Shown here in pieces: positions 25,001 to 34,019 of a stretch of 64,000 nucleotides of DNA. The stretch covers positions 192,001-256,000 of the forward strand of contig CAJNDS010002763.1 in NCBI GenBank assembly GCA_905221605.1, given 5' to 3'. Under the pieces are notes generated by a model, which worked only from the letters and a program-made list of their open reading frames with translations, searched no databases and was not told the origin of the DNA. This DNA comes from Symbiodinium natans. Its lineage: Eukaryota; Sar; Dinophyceae; Suessiales; Symbiodiniaceae. The translations under genes were made by a program, and so were the position numbers. Positions within the stretch are counted from its first letter, which is position 1. Each line of letters begins with the position of its first letter.

Positions 25001-28000
25001 CTAACGAGAGGGGCTTGCTTCACTGGAAGGTTGGATGAGACTAGGGCTGAGTTGCGGGCCTAGGATTTAGGATTTATGCGCCTCTGTTTGTCATTCGGGA
25101 AACCTGTCAACAGACCAGTCAGATGGATCTTAAGTGACATAGAACCCCAGTTATAAGGTATAGCCAGTTCGTACATCTCACGATCGTTCAGATGCCGTCA
25201 TGTGCTCTTTCGCCAAGCCCACCTGTTTTACCAAGCATGATCCTCGAGAAGCATCAGTCCAACTAAGATTTAGACCCCATAAATAAAATGCACGGGCACA
25301 AATGAACCCTAAGCCCCACCAAACCGGAAGCCTACTAAAACTAAACCCCAAGCTCCAAACCCCTAAACCCTAAACGCGACCAGACCTCCAAACCGCAGGA
25401 GCTGTATATCATGCTCTACGGCTTCTTTTCGGCCCTGAAGGCCGGCTCCCTTGCACTTGGGGCTTAGGGTTTTGGGGTTTAGGGTTTAGGAATTAGGGTG
25501 TTTGGGGTTGGGGTTTTGGAGTTTAGGGTTTTGGGTTTGGGGTTCAGGCTTTAGGGTTTTGAGGGCGTCAAGCTGAGGTTGGTAGTAGGCCTCGGGGTTT
25601 ATAAGCCCTGGACCCTAAAACTGCACCCGTAATGGCCGCCTCGAAGCTCCGAGCTTGTCCTCCGAGGCAATCTCGGGTTCAGGCTTAAGGTTTTGGGATT
25701 TTCGGGGTTTTGGAGCCTCGTGTTGAGGAGGAGTTTTAGGAGGTATCTGAGCTTGAGGGATGTTGAGGTTTTGGTGCTCCCCACGGCCCACCCCCGCCCC
25801 CCACTCGGTCACCAGAGTTGCGAGTTCAGAGTTGGTATTTCCCAACGTAGGGGTAACCCCTCTACACCCCAGATAGAACAGAAGCCCCTTAAAGAGACCC
25901 CCAAGAAAAGGGTAACCCTAGAAACCCCCCAGTAGAGGGCTTCGGAGCTTGCTGGAGAGGCCATCGCATGGGCAGCTGTCCTGATCTTGCTCATCCTGCT
26001 CATTTGGGGCATCATGGCAGTGGAGACTCGGCGTAGCTTTCGCCAGGGAATATAGGGTTTGCAGGATTAGGCGGTTTAGGAGGGTTTAGGGTTGTCCGGA
26101 TTCCCAAACGACTATTCCCCAAACCCTTGCACAAAAAAAAAAAACCTTCAAAGCCCTATATGCCCTAGACCACAATCCCCCCCCCCCCCCCCTCCAATAA
26201 AAACCCTGAACCCTCAAACCCCTCAAAGCCGCCACACACCTGAATCTCTGCCTTTATCCGGAAGCATGGGTTAGAGAGTTTCATGGCTCGGGGATTGTGG
26301 CTTAGGGTATCAGGGTGTCAGGGATGAGGCTGTGCATGGCTTTAGGGGGGCATGTGCAGGGTGTAATATAGGGTTTAGGGTTTAGGGCTTAGGGCTTAGG
26401 GGTTGGGGTTTAGGGTTTAGTGTTTAGGGATGTTTGTTAGGGTGGCTTTGCTCATATCCACTCACAGTTCTGTCGCCGTGATCACGTCCAATGGAGTTTC
26501 TCGGAAGAGGAGGCACGCTCTTGCAGAACTCATGACATCGGGTGCCGAGGGCATAAGGCCTACCCTAAACCCTTCTGAGCCCTACATGGTAATTACCGTG
26601 TACACACCCTAAACCTGATCCTCATCCTAAACCCGAAGCCCGAAACCCTAAACCCTAAACCTTAAACCCCAAACCCTAAACACTAAGAACCCTAAACCCT
26701 AAACCCTAAACCCCAAGCCGCATCCCAGGAGATGATCCACCCCCTCAACTTGGAGCTCGTGGCTCAAAACTCGGACATCTTTGGTGACTGCACCCGCTGC
26801 CATCGCGCCTTCGAAACGGTCCACGCGCCTTGCCGACGTTTGAGGGTTTAGGGTTTAGTCTATAGCCGTCCCGAGCCGTTCTGCCTCATGCACCGCTCCA
26901 CTGACAAACGCAGTTTTGCATGAGGGCGGGCGTCAGGCGCCGGTGCGGAACCCAACGGGCGAAACAGAACCGAGGGCGAGGCGGAAGAGGTCAACCGGGC
27001 TTCGCGTTGAGAGTTGGAGTTCTGTTTGAGGCAGTTAAGTCTTTGGAGAGTGTTGAAGCCTGTCAGCTACCATTCTGCCTCAGACACGATTCCACCTGAC
27101 AAACGCCGTTCGGCATGAGCGCACACGTCACACGGCGATGCGGAACTCAAAACGCGAAGCGTAACCCAGCTCGACAAGGAATGGTTATGGAATTTTAGGG
27201 TTTCCGACCCCCCCCCCCCCGAATTGAATCTCTAGTTTCTACATCCTTTTTCCCTTTTTCAGGGTATTTAGGACGAACATGTGCAGAGGATTGCATACTT
27301 ATAAGACAGGCTGCTCAATTTGGGTTCTCGTCTCAGCCAACCAGAATGTGGTATCCAGAGCTAATTCCCTTGCAGAGCCCACAACTCGTGAGCTCCCCAG
27401 CTCAGCCGCGACACAGGATAGCTATCAAGCACAAACCCCATTCACCGCGGGGCCCCCCAAAAAACATGACACCCTAAATTCTAGACCGTGCGCTTCAATC
27501 CGAGACCCTGAACCCTAAACCCTAAATCCTCAGCCTCCTAAACCCTAAACCCTAAACCCTGAACCCTGAACCCTGAACCCTGAACCCTGAACCCTGAACC
27601 CTGAACCCTGAACCCTGAACCCTGAACCCTAAACCCCAAACCCTAAACCCTAGCCCAGGCTTCTGTCCTGACCTTCGCGCAGCAAATCGTCGCTGGCGAC
27701 TCGTGGGGACGCGTGACGATCCCCCTCATGGAGGCCTTTCTTCCGGGTTTAGGGTTTAGGAGGGTTCGGGGTTTAGGGGCCTAGGATTTGGGGCTACAGG
27801 GCTCAGGGGTTTTCGGGCATCTTCTTTGGTAGCAGGTTCGTCCCTGCACCATCCTTGAACAGGCCTCGATGTTGTGTGTCGCTCCCGCAATCCCGTAACC
27901 CTAAACCCTAAACCCTAAACCCTAAACCCTAAACCCTAAACCCTAAACCCTAAACCCTAAACCCTAAACCCTAAACCCTAAACCCTAAACCCTAAACCCT

Positions 28001-31000
28001 AAACCCTAAACCCTAAGCAGCTTGGCATTTGTTTTTAGCCTTTGTGCAGTTCTTTTCGAAGCCTATAGATCGACGAAGCCTCAAGCCAGTCTTCAGGGTG
28101 GAGGATCTTCCAGAGGCCACGTCTTTACCCTAAACCCTAAACCCTGAACCCTAAACCCTAAACCGTGAACATGTTTGTATGAAGTAGGTTCCCATCGCTG
28201 ATACTGGTGGGTGAGCGTAGAGAGTTGGTCCTGAAAAGAATTTGGTGAGTGCAAGAGTGGGGTGGCCTTTTCGGGATACTAGCAAAAATCCACTGAATAA
28301 GACAAAACCCTAAACCCTAAACCCTAAACCCTAAACACTTCTTGTTTACTCAGTTAGGCTCCGGTGCGCAATAGCACAGCAAGATCACTGACGACGGCTG
28401 AAAGACTAGTCTTTGCTTGAGTTGCCGTGTACCGTGGCAGACGGCACACAGCAGTCTTGCATCCTGCTTATGCTATCCTCCCTATGAATTATGTGTTTTG
28501 TGTTGCCTATCCTGAAACCAAGTGACAACTCAACACATTGGTTGCTGCTGTTAGCCCAAGAAGACAGCCGGCACCAGGCTCATCCTTGGACGGCGCCCTA
28601 CTTCATCATGGTCTTTGTGACCATCGACCTCGGTTTGCTGAATCTGCCCCTCAGCCGAAAGCCCAAACAACCCAGGCTCCCAAGCACAATACCGGATCCT
28701 GAGTAGTAAATCCTATCTACATACATGTATATATATATATATATGTGCATATATTGCAAGCCTGCAAGCAATATTTCAATAGGCCCTAAAAAGTCCAAAC
28801 CCCAAACCCTACACCCGACTCTCCGAAGCCCTTGGGGAAGCCTCAGTGTCCAAGGCCCTAAGATGCCGACTTAGAAACCTGCGTTCTGAGCCCCTCGGGG
28901 CCACTAGAATCCCCCCACCCACTTTTTCAATACTATGGGCCCTAGTCTCCCAGTCCCTGGATAGCCTTAGATAACCTATAGTAAGAAATTCTTGGTACAT
29001 ATATGTTTTTGTATATAACTCTATATAGAAATATGCTTATGCATACAACTTCATGTATATACACGTAATCTACAGGAAGTTATTGTATATATATATATAT
29101 ATACAATATATCTATATATATATATATATGTACATGGCACATACAACCTATAGGAAGTTCTTGCTTTCATCGGAGGACCAGGCTATTGCTCGCAGGCTTC
29201 CGGGGCTTCCGCAGAGGGGATCTGTTCAGCAGACCCCAACAAAAGCCCACCCTGTTTCCCGTCGGGCCCACCCTGTTTCCTGTTTCAATATTGTTAGAGA
29301 AGTCGCCACATTAATTCGGTTGCAAAGCAGAAAAAGCCCACCCTAAGCCCTAGGGTGCAGAAAAAGCCCACCCTAAGCCCTACTTTGCCAGTAGTTGAAC
29401 TTTAAACTTTCTGGGCTTGCTTATTTAGTAGGGAGAATTAAAGTTGAACCCTTTTTCCCCCTTGGTCATTGGAGAAGTAAGAAGCCCTAAACCCTACATC
29501 CTACACTCGAAACCCTTGACCCTAGACCCCACACCCTACACCCACCCAACCCTAAAGTCGAAAGCTCTACAGCCCCAGAACCCTAAACTTCCTAAACCCT
29601 AACCCCACTAAACCCTAAAACCCTACAGCCCCAAAAGCCTAAACCCTGAACCCTACACCCTATAAACCCTGAACCCTAAGCCCTAAACCCTGAACCCTAA
29701 GCCCTAAACCCTAAACCCTAAACCCTAAACCCTAAACCCTAAACCCTAACCCCTGGACCGACTCGAGGATTCTGTCGGTGATTGTGGACAAAGCTCACCA
29801 GGCACATCAAGCATCTTGGTCTCCAGCGGCCCCCCCCCCCCCCCCCCCCCCCCTTTTTTCAGGGTTTAGGGTTTAGGGTTCAGGGCTTAGGGCTCAGGGC
29901 TTAGGGTTTAGGGTGTTTCAGCCCCAGGGTTCAAGGGTTCAGGGTCCAGGGTTTTTCAGCCATTTGGGGCCTTGGGGGACCTTGAGGGTTGAGGATGTCG
30001 GGCTTGAGGGCTTCTCGTGTTTAAACCCCAAACCCCAAACCCCAAACCCCAAACCCCAAACCCCAAACCCCAAACCCCAAACCCCAAACCCCAAACCCCA
30101 AGCCCTAAGCCCTAAACCTAAACCCTAAACCCTAAACCCTAAACCCTAAACCCTAAACCCTAGACCCTAGACCCTAGACCCTAGACCCTAGACCCTAAAC
30201 CCTAAACCCTAAACCCTAAACCCTAAACCCTAAACCCCTAAACCCTAAACCCTAAACCCTAAACCCTAAACCCTAAACCCTAAACCCTAAACCCTAAACC
30301 CTAAACCCTAAACCCTAAACCCTAAACCCTAAACCCTAAACCCAAACCCTAAACCCCAAACCCCAAACCCCCAACTGCGCATGGGAGTGTCTGGGGAAAT
30401 TCCTGGGCTTGGCTCTGCTTGGGGGCTGGTGCTACTTTGGGATGTTCCCCCTGTATACTAACAGTCCTTAATGTATAGGGTTTAGGGTTTAGGGTTTAGG
30501 GTTTTGCTGTTCTTGGTGAGAGTCCCCTCTGCCCCTCCCCCCCCCCGCCACCCCCCGTCACCCCCCGCCCCCCCCTCCCTGTTTCATGGTGGGTGAAGAG
30601 TTTAGGGTTCAGACTATAGGGGTTGAGGGTTTCGGCTTAGGGTTTTAGGGCTGAGGGTTTAGGCTTAGGGCTTCCCCTGTCCTCCCTGGTTCATTGTGGG
30701 GGAAGGGTTCAGGGCTTAGGGATTATCATAGGGGGTACTAGAATCCCGAGTGAGGACTCTTGGTATAAGGGGGCACATCCCAAGCGCTACTCTTCTTGCG
30801 AGAGTCTTCAAGGATCTCTTGCCATGTTCGCAAGGCAAGAGAGCATACTCAGATTTGGAATGTGCTGCATTAGTATTTCTTGAGATCTTACAGTGTGACA
30901 AATTAGCATGACATAGCATATAAATGTGACAAAACAAAAATGACGATGCAATACACGATGTACTGTATAGCTCGGAGTATCCAGGAACCCTGCTGCTGCG

Positions 31001-34000
31001 CAGAGTTCTGCTAGAATCTGCATGAAAGCCAAGCAGCGCTTGCCGAGGAAGATGTTAAGTTTCAGATGGCCAAGCGTCAGAAGGATTTGGACTACTCCAA
31101 GAAAAAGCTGACGGATGCTTTGCATGAGATGGGAAAAGCCCTAAATCCCAAGCTTGGGTAAGCTTGAAGTTTCTTTGGGGGCTGATGAGAGACAGAGTAG
31201 CGGTGTGGGTGGATGTCGGCACGCGTCGGGCAGTCAACCGTATGGATACTAAGTTGCGAGCCCGTTTTTTTTTTTGTAAGTGTTTGGTTCGACTGCAGTG
31301 CTTCGGGCTTTGGGAGTTCTGCTGGTCGATCTGCTTTTGGAGGGCGATTTGTTTAGTTTAGGGTTCAGGGTTTAAGGTTTGGGGTTTAGGATTTAGGGTT
31401 CAGGGTCTAGGTTTTAGGATTTAGGGTTCAGGGCTCAGGGTCTAGCGTTAAGGGCTTAGGGCTCTAAGGATCTCTGCTCTCTGCTGGACGAAGACATGAG
31501 CGGCTGCCTCTCGCTGGATGAGCTTCTCAGTGGCTACGACCGCCTCCCCGAGTTCCAGGACACCGACGCGTTTTCCAGGTTGGTTTTTGGGACATTTTAT
31601 AGTTTCCTTCTTTGGGTTTATAAGGGACCCTATATACATACATATATCAAATACATATATATATATATATATAAGTATTTTTCAGAGGGTTTTAAGGCCA
31701 ACCCAGTTTTATGAAGATGCCTGACCCTTTTAATTACTGTTCAGGTGTTACGACTTAGGGCTTGGGGATTAGGGTTGAGGGCTGATTGAATGCCTGGGCC
31801 AGGGGTTTCGGGTTAAGTCTTTGGAGTTCAACAAGGCTTCATGTTCAGAGGCATGGGAGAGGGGTTTAGGGTTTAGGGTTTAGGGTTTAGGGTTTAGGGT
31901 TCACGGTTTAGTGCTTCGGGTCTAGGACTGCGAGACCCCAAAGCAGCAGTCGTAGTAAACCTCAAGGCATTAGATCCTTTACAGGTCCCCCCCCCCCCCC
32001 CCCCCCCCCCACCAAGCCTTTGAGAAACGGGTCATGTTCCGTAACTCTTGGGTCTACTAATCGATTCACCGTTTCAGGTTGTGGAGTATTCAGGCGTACA
32101 TGGAGCTGCCCTATGCCATTTACAAGTGCAAGCACTGAGTCAGACGCATGTCGCATGTCTAGAAGCTTGTTACACAGCACACAGGTTTGCAACATACGCA
32201 TATGCCGCTGCTACCTTAGGGCTAACCCTAAACCCTAAACCCTAAACCCTGAAGGACCAGATGCGTCGAATGGACGTGGAGAGGGAAGACATGCTCTCCC
32301 TGTTCAAATGTCTCGATGCCGATCAATCTGGTGACATTTTGTGCTCTCGGGCTTAGGGTTTAGGGTTAGGGTTTAGGGTTCAGGGTTTAGGTTTTTTGGG
32401 TTTAGGTCTTAGATAGAGTTCAGGGTTTAGTGTAGGGTTTAGGTTTTTTAGGGTTTAGGGCTTAAAGGGTTTAGGGTTTAATATATAGTGGCCTTATGAA
32501 CTGGAATGCTGTAGTATATCTATGTAGGGTCCATAAGGGAATACTATGATTAATTTTTCCGACCCCGAGATTGGCAGGATTGTGGGGCGGTATTTCGGCT
32601 GTGGGGTTTTACTGGCACTTGGGGGCTTGAGGCTTTCGGGGCTCTGAGTGGCTTCACGGCTTCAGATAGGGTTTAGGGTTTAGGGCTTAGGGCTTAGGGT
32701 TTAGGGTTTAGGGCTTAGGGCTTAGGGCTTAGGGCTTAGGGCTTAGGGCTTAGGGTTTACGGCTTAGGGTTTAGGGTTTAGGGTTTAGGGTTTAGGGTTT
32801 AGGGCGTTTGGTATGGTGCTGCTGCTGATCCTGCGCGTGCCATGCTGTGGCTCCTAAACACCAATGCACGTCCCTAATCCCCGGGGTAAACTGCCTCGTC
32901 TTCAGCCAGCTTTCGGGCTTTAGGGCTTTAGGCTTCAGGACTTAGGGCTTTAGGTCTTTAGGGCTCAGAGCTAAGGGTTTAGGGCTTAGGGTCAGGGTTT
33001 AGGGTAATCCTTATAGCCTAAACCCTAACCCTAAAGCCTAAAACCCAGAACCTTCTTGGGAGGTACACCGAGTTCGTGGAGCAAGTGGTCAAGATGCGCT
33101 CGCAGGCGGAAAGCCCTCCGAGGGTTGAGGGCATTTGGGTTTTGTAGGGTTTTAGGGTTTGCAGGGCTTAGGTTTTAGGGTTTTGGAGTGTTAGGGTTTT
33201 CAGAGTTTTTTTTTTTTTTTTTTGGGGGGGGGTTTCTGAACAACAACAAGGTCTAATACTTTCTGCCTACAAGGTTCCGCGACCGTTCCCTGTGGGCGGC
33301 TTCCTTTGTTAAGTGCCTGGCGGGCTTGCAAAAGTTGCGAGCACTCAGGGCGTCTTTCGTACATGGGTTTCGGCTCCAGTTTAGGGTTTAGGGTTTAGGG
33401 TTTAATGAGAAGAAGCTACAGATGGATCTTCAACACGAAGCCTTCCATTCGCCACGCAAGTAGGGCTTGAAGAGCCTTTGCAAGGACGTGACGCTGAGCC
33501 TCATGTTCCTGCGCAGCCAGATCAAGGCCCCGCGGGTCAGGGTAGAGGCGGTTTAGGGCTTTAGAGCTTGGGACTTAGGTTTGGGCCCCCATTGACCCCT
33601 GTCCAACATGCGCAAGCGGCCCCAAATCGTGTGTGAAGAGTTTCGGGTTTAGGGTTTAGGATTAGGAGTCTCCTAAGCAATGTTGTTGGAGTGTTCTTTT
33701 CGTGAAACCCAAAGGAATACAAAACACGCAAATTGTTATAGGGTTGATTAAAGCGTGGTTATACTGTTTTGGGAGTTCACGGATGTGGAGTTTAGGGTTT
33801 GTTGGTAAAGTGTTGCGGGGTTTTGGGTTTGGGATTGACCGCAGCCAACCCTAAACCCTAAACTCTAAACCATAAAACCCTAAACCCTAAACCCTAAACC
33901 CGAGTCAAAACCCTAGACCCTAAGCCCGAAACCCTGAACCCCGAACCGACTGGCACCAGGAGATCAAGCTCGCGACGTTGAACATGTCCAAAGACCTTGA

Positions 34001-34019
34001 GGAGCTCAAACGCCACTCT
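18954..34019 (+). CDS. Voltage-gated cation channel with C-terminal EF-hands (multi-exon gene; 5' and 3' ends not found)
   Basis: At least 16 short exons on the + strand join in phase into a six-helix voltage-gated ion channel (ion transport superfamily), predicted to pass Ca2+ or Na+ across a membrane in response to voltage. In order: S1 (18954-19043), S2 (19707 on), S3 (20358 on), S4 with arginines every third residue (24796-24862), S4-S5 linker and S5 (25399-26022), an extracellular turret with paired cysteines (26729-26818), pore loop IVAGDSWG (27659-27733), S6 (28578-29801), a charged helix (31048-31125), two EF-hand loops (31469-31564; 32255-33105) and a coiled tail (33464-34019). Donors are GT, GC and GA; acceptors are AG. 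EF-hands after S6 suggest gating or inactivation by Ca2+. The N-terminal domain is missing or lies in unassigned islands upstream, and the stop codon was not identified; an exon at 38842 is in compatible phase. Family assignment is firm; selectivity and exact ends are inferred. Confidence 0.85.
19555..19706 (+). repeat. TTTAGGG array with TTCAGGG block, ending in a splice acceptor
   Basis: Canonical units, then six TTCAGGG units, then canonical again; the final GGTTCAG is the acceptor of the S2 exon. Confidence 0.9.
19707..19830 (+). CDS. Channel exon, S1-S2 loop and S2
   Basis: The acceptor is the CAG of a TTCAGGG-type telomere variant. The exon encodes a charged S1-S2 loop (CEKRTEDE) and S2 (WVIFGMLIVYTLEAFLRLY). 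The 3' end is ambiguous: a GA donor about 19812 gives ..YAFR|LDYFFSAW.., while later sites about 19829-19830 add six residues. Both keep the frame with the S3 exon. The intron that follows opens directly with TTTAGGG-like repeats. Confidence 0.8.
20358..20457 (+). CDS. Channel exon, S2-S3 linker and S3
   Basis: Starts after GTAG and reads LDYFFSAWNLMDFGVLVADW. The aromatic-WN-x-x-D-F motif is the classic start of S3 in voltage-gated channels. A GC donor at 20458 gives a phase-2 end that matches the single leading base of the S4 exon. A CCCTAAA run begins eight bases past the donor. Confidence 0.8.
20838..20940 (+). mobile_element. Foldback element, TAGTAGCTGAGT family
   Basis: Starts TTAGTAGCTGAGTGAGAAC, contains TTTACACTTTTTGGGATAC and AAGTGTACACTTTTGG, and ends GAACTCAGCAACCAAG, imperfectly complementary to the start. 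In the S3-S4 intron of the channel. Confidence 0.55.
21729..21841 (+). mobile_element. Foldback element, TTGGTAGCCCAG family
   Basis: Begins CTTGGTAGCCCAGTGGTACC and ends ACTGGCTGCCAAG, with inner GGGGTTCCCTTTTACAAAG and AAAAAAGGGTAGCC. Lies in the S3-S4 intron of the channel. Confidence 0.6.
22962..24329 (+). CDS. Intronless ORF with a duplicated domain, nested in the channel's S3-S4 intron
   Basis: This is the longest open frame in the window (about 455 codons) and contains no telomeric repeats. The first possible start is GTG at 22962; the first ATG in frame is 23043. Two related segments of roughly 110 residues are visible. Copy 1 (about residues 139-247) has FDDLFLALHSPGYVDIV, HDGVTGITEAG and LGHNVRV; copy 2 (about 345-453) has FDELWLGLYCPFGLYLV, GVATDDLGHNVAVSGP. 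Each ends in a small helix with a Cys-containing KLL/KLEESG stretch. I do not recognise the family and propose no function. Lying on the same strand as the host gene and lacking introns, it could be a processed retrogene or part of a retroelement. A GA microsatellite follows the stop by about 270 bases. The antisense frames here are shadows. Confidence 0.65.
   Translation: MVGLVPRASWPSVSTDRLWPKSPAFEFMLVFRRGCSRGKAQLRSPAFPDIGCRRRVLTLTAAQFPNAFGVDHSVTQAAYAKDPLFKLHGVRKGRVLQQAVWWTLATTSPCTSLMKPPLGRCANGARRGDNQGEFDFAYGKRRVECKGASMAWVAANRCWSVTWCKIKFRKAFFDDLFLALHSPGYVDIVLHDGVTGITEAGVKTAFLGHNVRVKAAQGCHDAGEACKQILGKLLSSQNGCRHVASLRSDSGHIAELISQELSTESCRLSTFWYKGVPLAQLSASSRGLRLQDMAVAVDQMLHPNSVFRHEVDSSEMVGALQTQRRGKSRGSADWLRDTIRVEFKSSMLTWHSTHQRWRAQFSCVKFISRVGSRVGVCSDALFDELWLGLYCPFGLYLVQYVGEVGRSRTGVATDDLGHNVAVSGPRREECPRIAIEAILTKLEESGCKLLAILTW
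24599..24655 (+). repeat. (GA)n microsatellite
   Basis: Purine-rich GA repeat after the nested ORF. Confidence 0.9.
24796..24862 (+). CDS. Channel exon, S4 voltage sensor
   Basis: Encodes ALRVLRTIRTLQLFR: arginines at every third position (R..R..R..Q..R), the voltage-sensing S4 helix. The upstream acceptor is GGCAG and the downstream donor AAAG|GTTGTG. Phase is zero at the 3' end, matching the next exon. This is the most diagnostic segment for the family call. Confidence 0.9.
25399..25440 (+). CDS. Channel exon, S4-S5 linker
   Basis: A 42-base exon encoding ELYIMLYGFFSALK, the amphipathic S4-S5 linker. It is followed by a GC donor (AAG|GCCGGC). The next exon also starts with GCC, so the junction sequence is duplicated at the two ends of the intron. 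Confidence 0.8.
25960..26022 (+). CDS. Channel exon, S5 helix
   Basis: A 63-base exon encoding AIAWAAVLILLILLIWGIM plus AV, a strongly hydrophobic S5. The donor is GA (GTG|GAGACT) and the next exon starts GAG, again repeating the junction triplet. The intron opens with TTTAGGG-like repeats and ends with CCCTAAA repeats. Confidence 0.85.
26729..26818 (+). CDS. Channel exon, S5-pore turret
   Basis: Encodes EMIHPLN, then a polar extracellular segment with CTRCHRAFET. The two cysteines and the HPLN motif are typical of the turret ahead of the pore in protist single-domain channels. Donor GTCCAC; phase zero at both ends. Confidence 0.8.
27540..27650 (-). repeat. CCCTGAA variant block within CCCTAAA
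   Basis: About ten CCCTGAA units in a row with canonical units at both edges, ending just before the pore exon acceptor. Confidence 0.92.
27659..27733 (+). CDS. Channel exon, pore loop and selectivity filter
   Basis: Encodes SVLTFAQQIVAGDSWGRV followed by TIPLME. The acidic residue in GDSW sits where bacterial NaChBac-type and sperm CatSper-type channels carry E or D in TxE/DxW filters, so a Ca2+- or Na+-permeable tetramer is likely. GC donor at 27734; the next exon also begins GC. Confidence 0.88.
27896..28017 (-). repeat. CCCTAAA telomere-type array
   Basis: Seventeen or so uninterrupted canonical units inside the intron between pore and S6 exons. Confidence 0.95.
28578..28645 (+). CDS. 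Channel exon, S6 first half
   Basis: Encodes HPWTAPYFIMVFVTIDLGLL then N and two bases of L. PWT followed by a hydrophobic helix marks the start of S6. The GC donor (CT|GCCCCT) joins in phase to the exon at 29768. The surrounding open frame, which continues to 28706, is intron read-through. Confidence 0.8.
28720..29135. repeat. (TA)n-rich stretches in the S6 intron
   Basis: Two (TA)n runs (28723-28746 and 29086-29130) with AT-rich flanks, unlike the GC-rich surroundings. Confidence 0.85.
29768..29801 (+). CDS. Channel exon, S6 cytoplasmic end
   Basis: A 34-base exon encoding ILSVIVDKAHQ, matching the NL-I-V-V-D ending of S6 in this family. Acceptor CGAG, GC donor (CAG|GCACAT), phase zero onward. 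It is short but the phase fits on both sides. Confidence 0.7.
30024..30375 (-). repeat. Composite array: CCCCAAA, CCCTAAA, CCCTAGA, CCCTAAA
   Basis: A 350-base array in which each variant occupies its own block (CCCCAAA at 30024-30100, CCCTAGA at about 30160-30192). Confidence 0.93.
30439..30781 (+). mobile_element. Interrupted foldback element, GGGATGTTCCCCC family
   Basis: Left arm GGGATGTTCCCCCTGTATAC with AACAGTCCTTAATG, right arm GAGGACTCTTGGTATAAGG then GGGCACATCCC about 280 bases away. The interior holds TTTAGGG arrays and C-rich low-complexity DNA. It lies in an intron of the channel gene. Confidence 0.5.
31048..31125 (+). CDS. Channel exon, post-S6 charged helix
   Basis: Encodes a highly charged helix (EDVKFQMAKRQKDLDY then SKKKLTDALH) that normally links S6 to the EF-hands. 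The likely donor is GA (CAT|GAGATG), in phase with the EF-hand exon that starts GAT. The intron starts C-rich (CCCTAAATCCC) and ends G-rich. Confidence 0.75.
31469..31564 (+). CDS. Channel exon, EF-hand 1
   Basis: Contains the loop DEDMSGCLSLDE, a 12-residue EF-hand with ligands at positions 1, 3, 5, 9 and 12 and glycine at 6, followed by LLSGYDRLPEFQDT. A GA donor at ACC|GACGCG keeps phase with the next exon, which begins GAC. A later GT donor at 31579 is possible but breaks phase with 32255. Confidence 0.82.
32255..32340 (+). CDS. Channel exon, EF-hand 2 first part
   Basis: Encodes DQMRRMDVEREDMLSLFKCL, then DADQSGDI and two bases of L. The loop is completed across the intron by the next exon to give DADQSGDILYTE, a canonical calcium-binding loop. 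Donor TT|GTGCTC; CCCTAAA repeats stand directly upstream and TTTAGGG repeats directly downstream. Confidence 0.82.
32487..32567 (+). repeat. Dispersed repeat, TTCCGACCCC family, copy 1
   Basis: Contains GGTCCATAAGGGAATACTAT followed by GATTAATTTTTCCGACCCC. A related block is at 48281-48375. Both lie between telomere-like arrays. Confidence 0.35.
32667..32806 (+). repeat. TTTAGGG/CTTAGGG array
   Basis: Alternating canonical and CTTAGGG units, with a block of seven consecutive CTTAGGG near 32705-32760; in the intron splitting EF-hand 2. Confidence 0.9.
33063..33105 (+). CDS. Channel exon, EF-hand 2 end
   Basis: Encodes YTEFVEQVVKMRSQ, the outgoing helix of the second EF-hand, starting with one base that completes the previous codon. 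GC donor CAG|GCGGAA; phase zero at the 3' end. Confidence 0.78.
33464..33526 (+). CDS. Channel exon, C-terminal helix
   Basis: Encodes GLKSLCKDVTLSLMFLRSQ plus IK in phase with both neighbours. GC donor AAG|GCCCCG. Probably part of the coiled C-terminal tail that follows the EF-hands. Confidence 0.6.
33960..34019 (+). CDS. Channel exon, C-terminal coiled segment
   Basis: Encodes EIKLATLNMSKDLEELKRHS, a heptad-like charged helix, after acceptor CACCAG. A probable GC donor (TCT|GCAGCT) is followed at once by TTTAGGG-type repeats. The next exon is not certain; 38842 is in matching phase but almost 5 kb away. Confidence 0.6.

Noticed and set aside
28491-28706. A 71-codon gene at this position
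   Set aside because: Only 28578-28645 is coding (S6); the rest is intron read-through.
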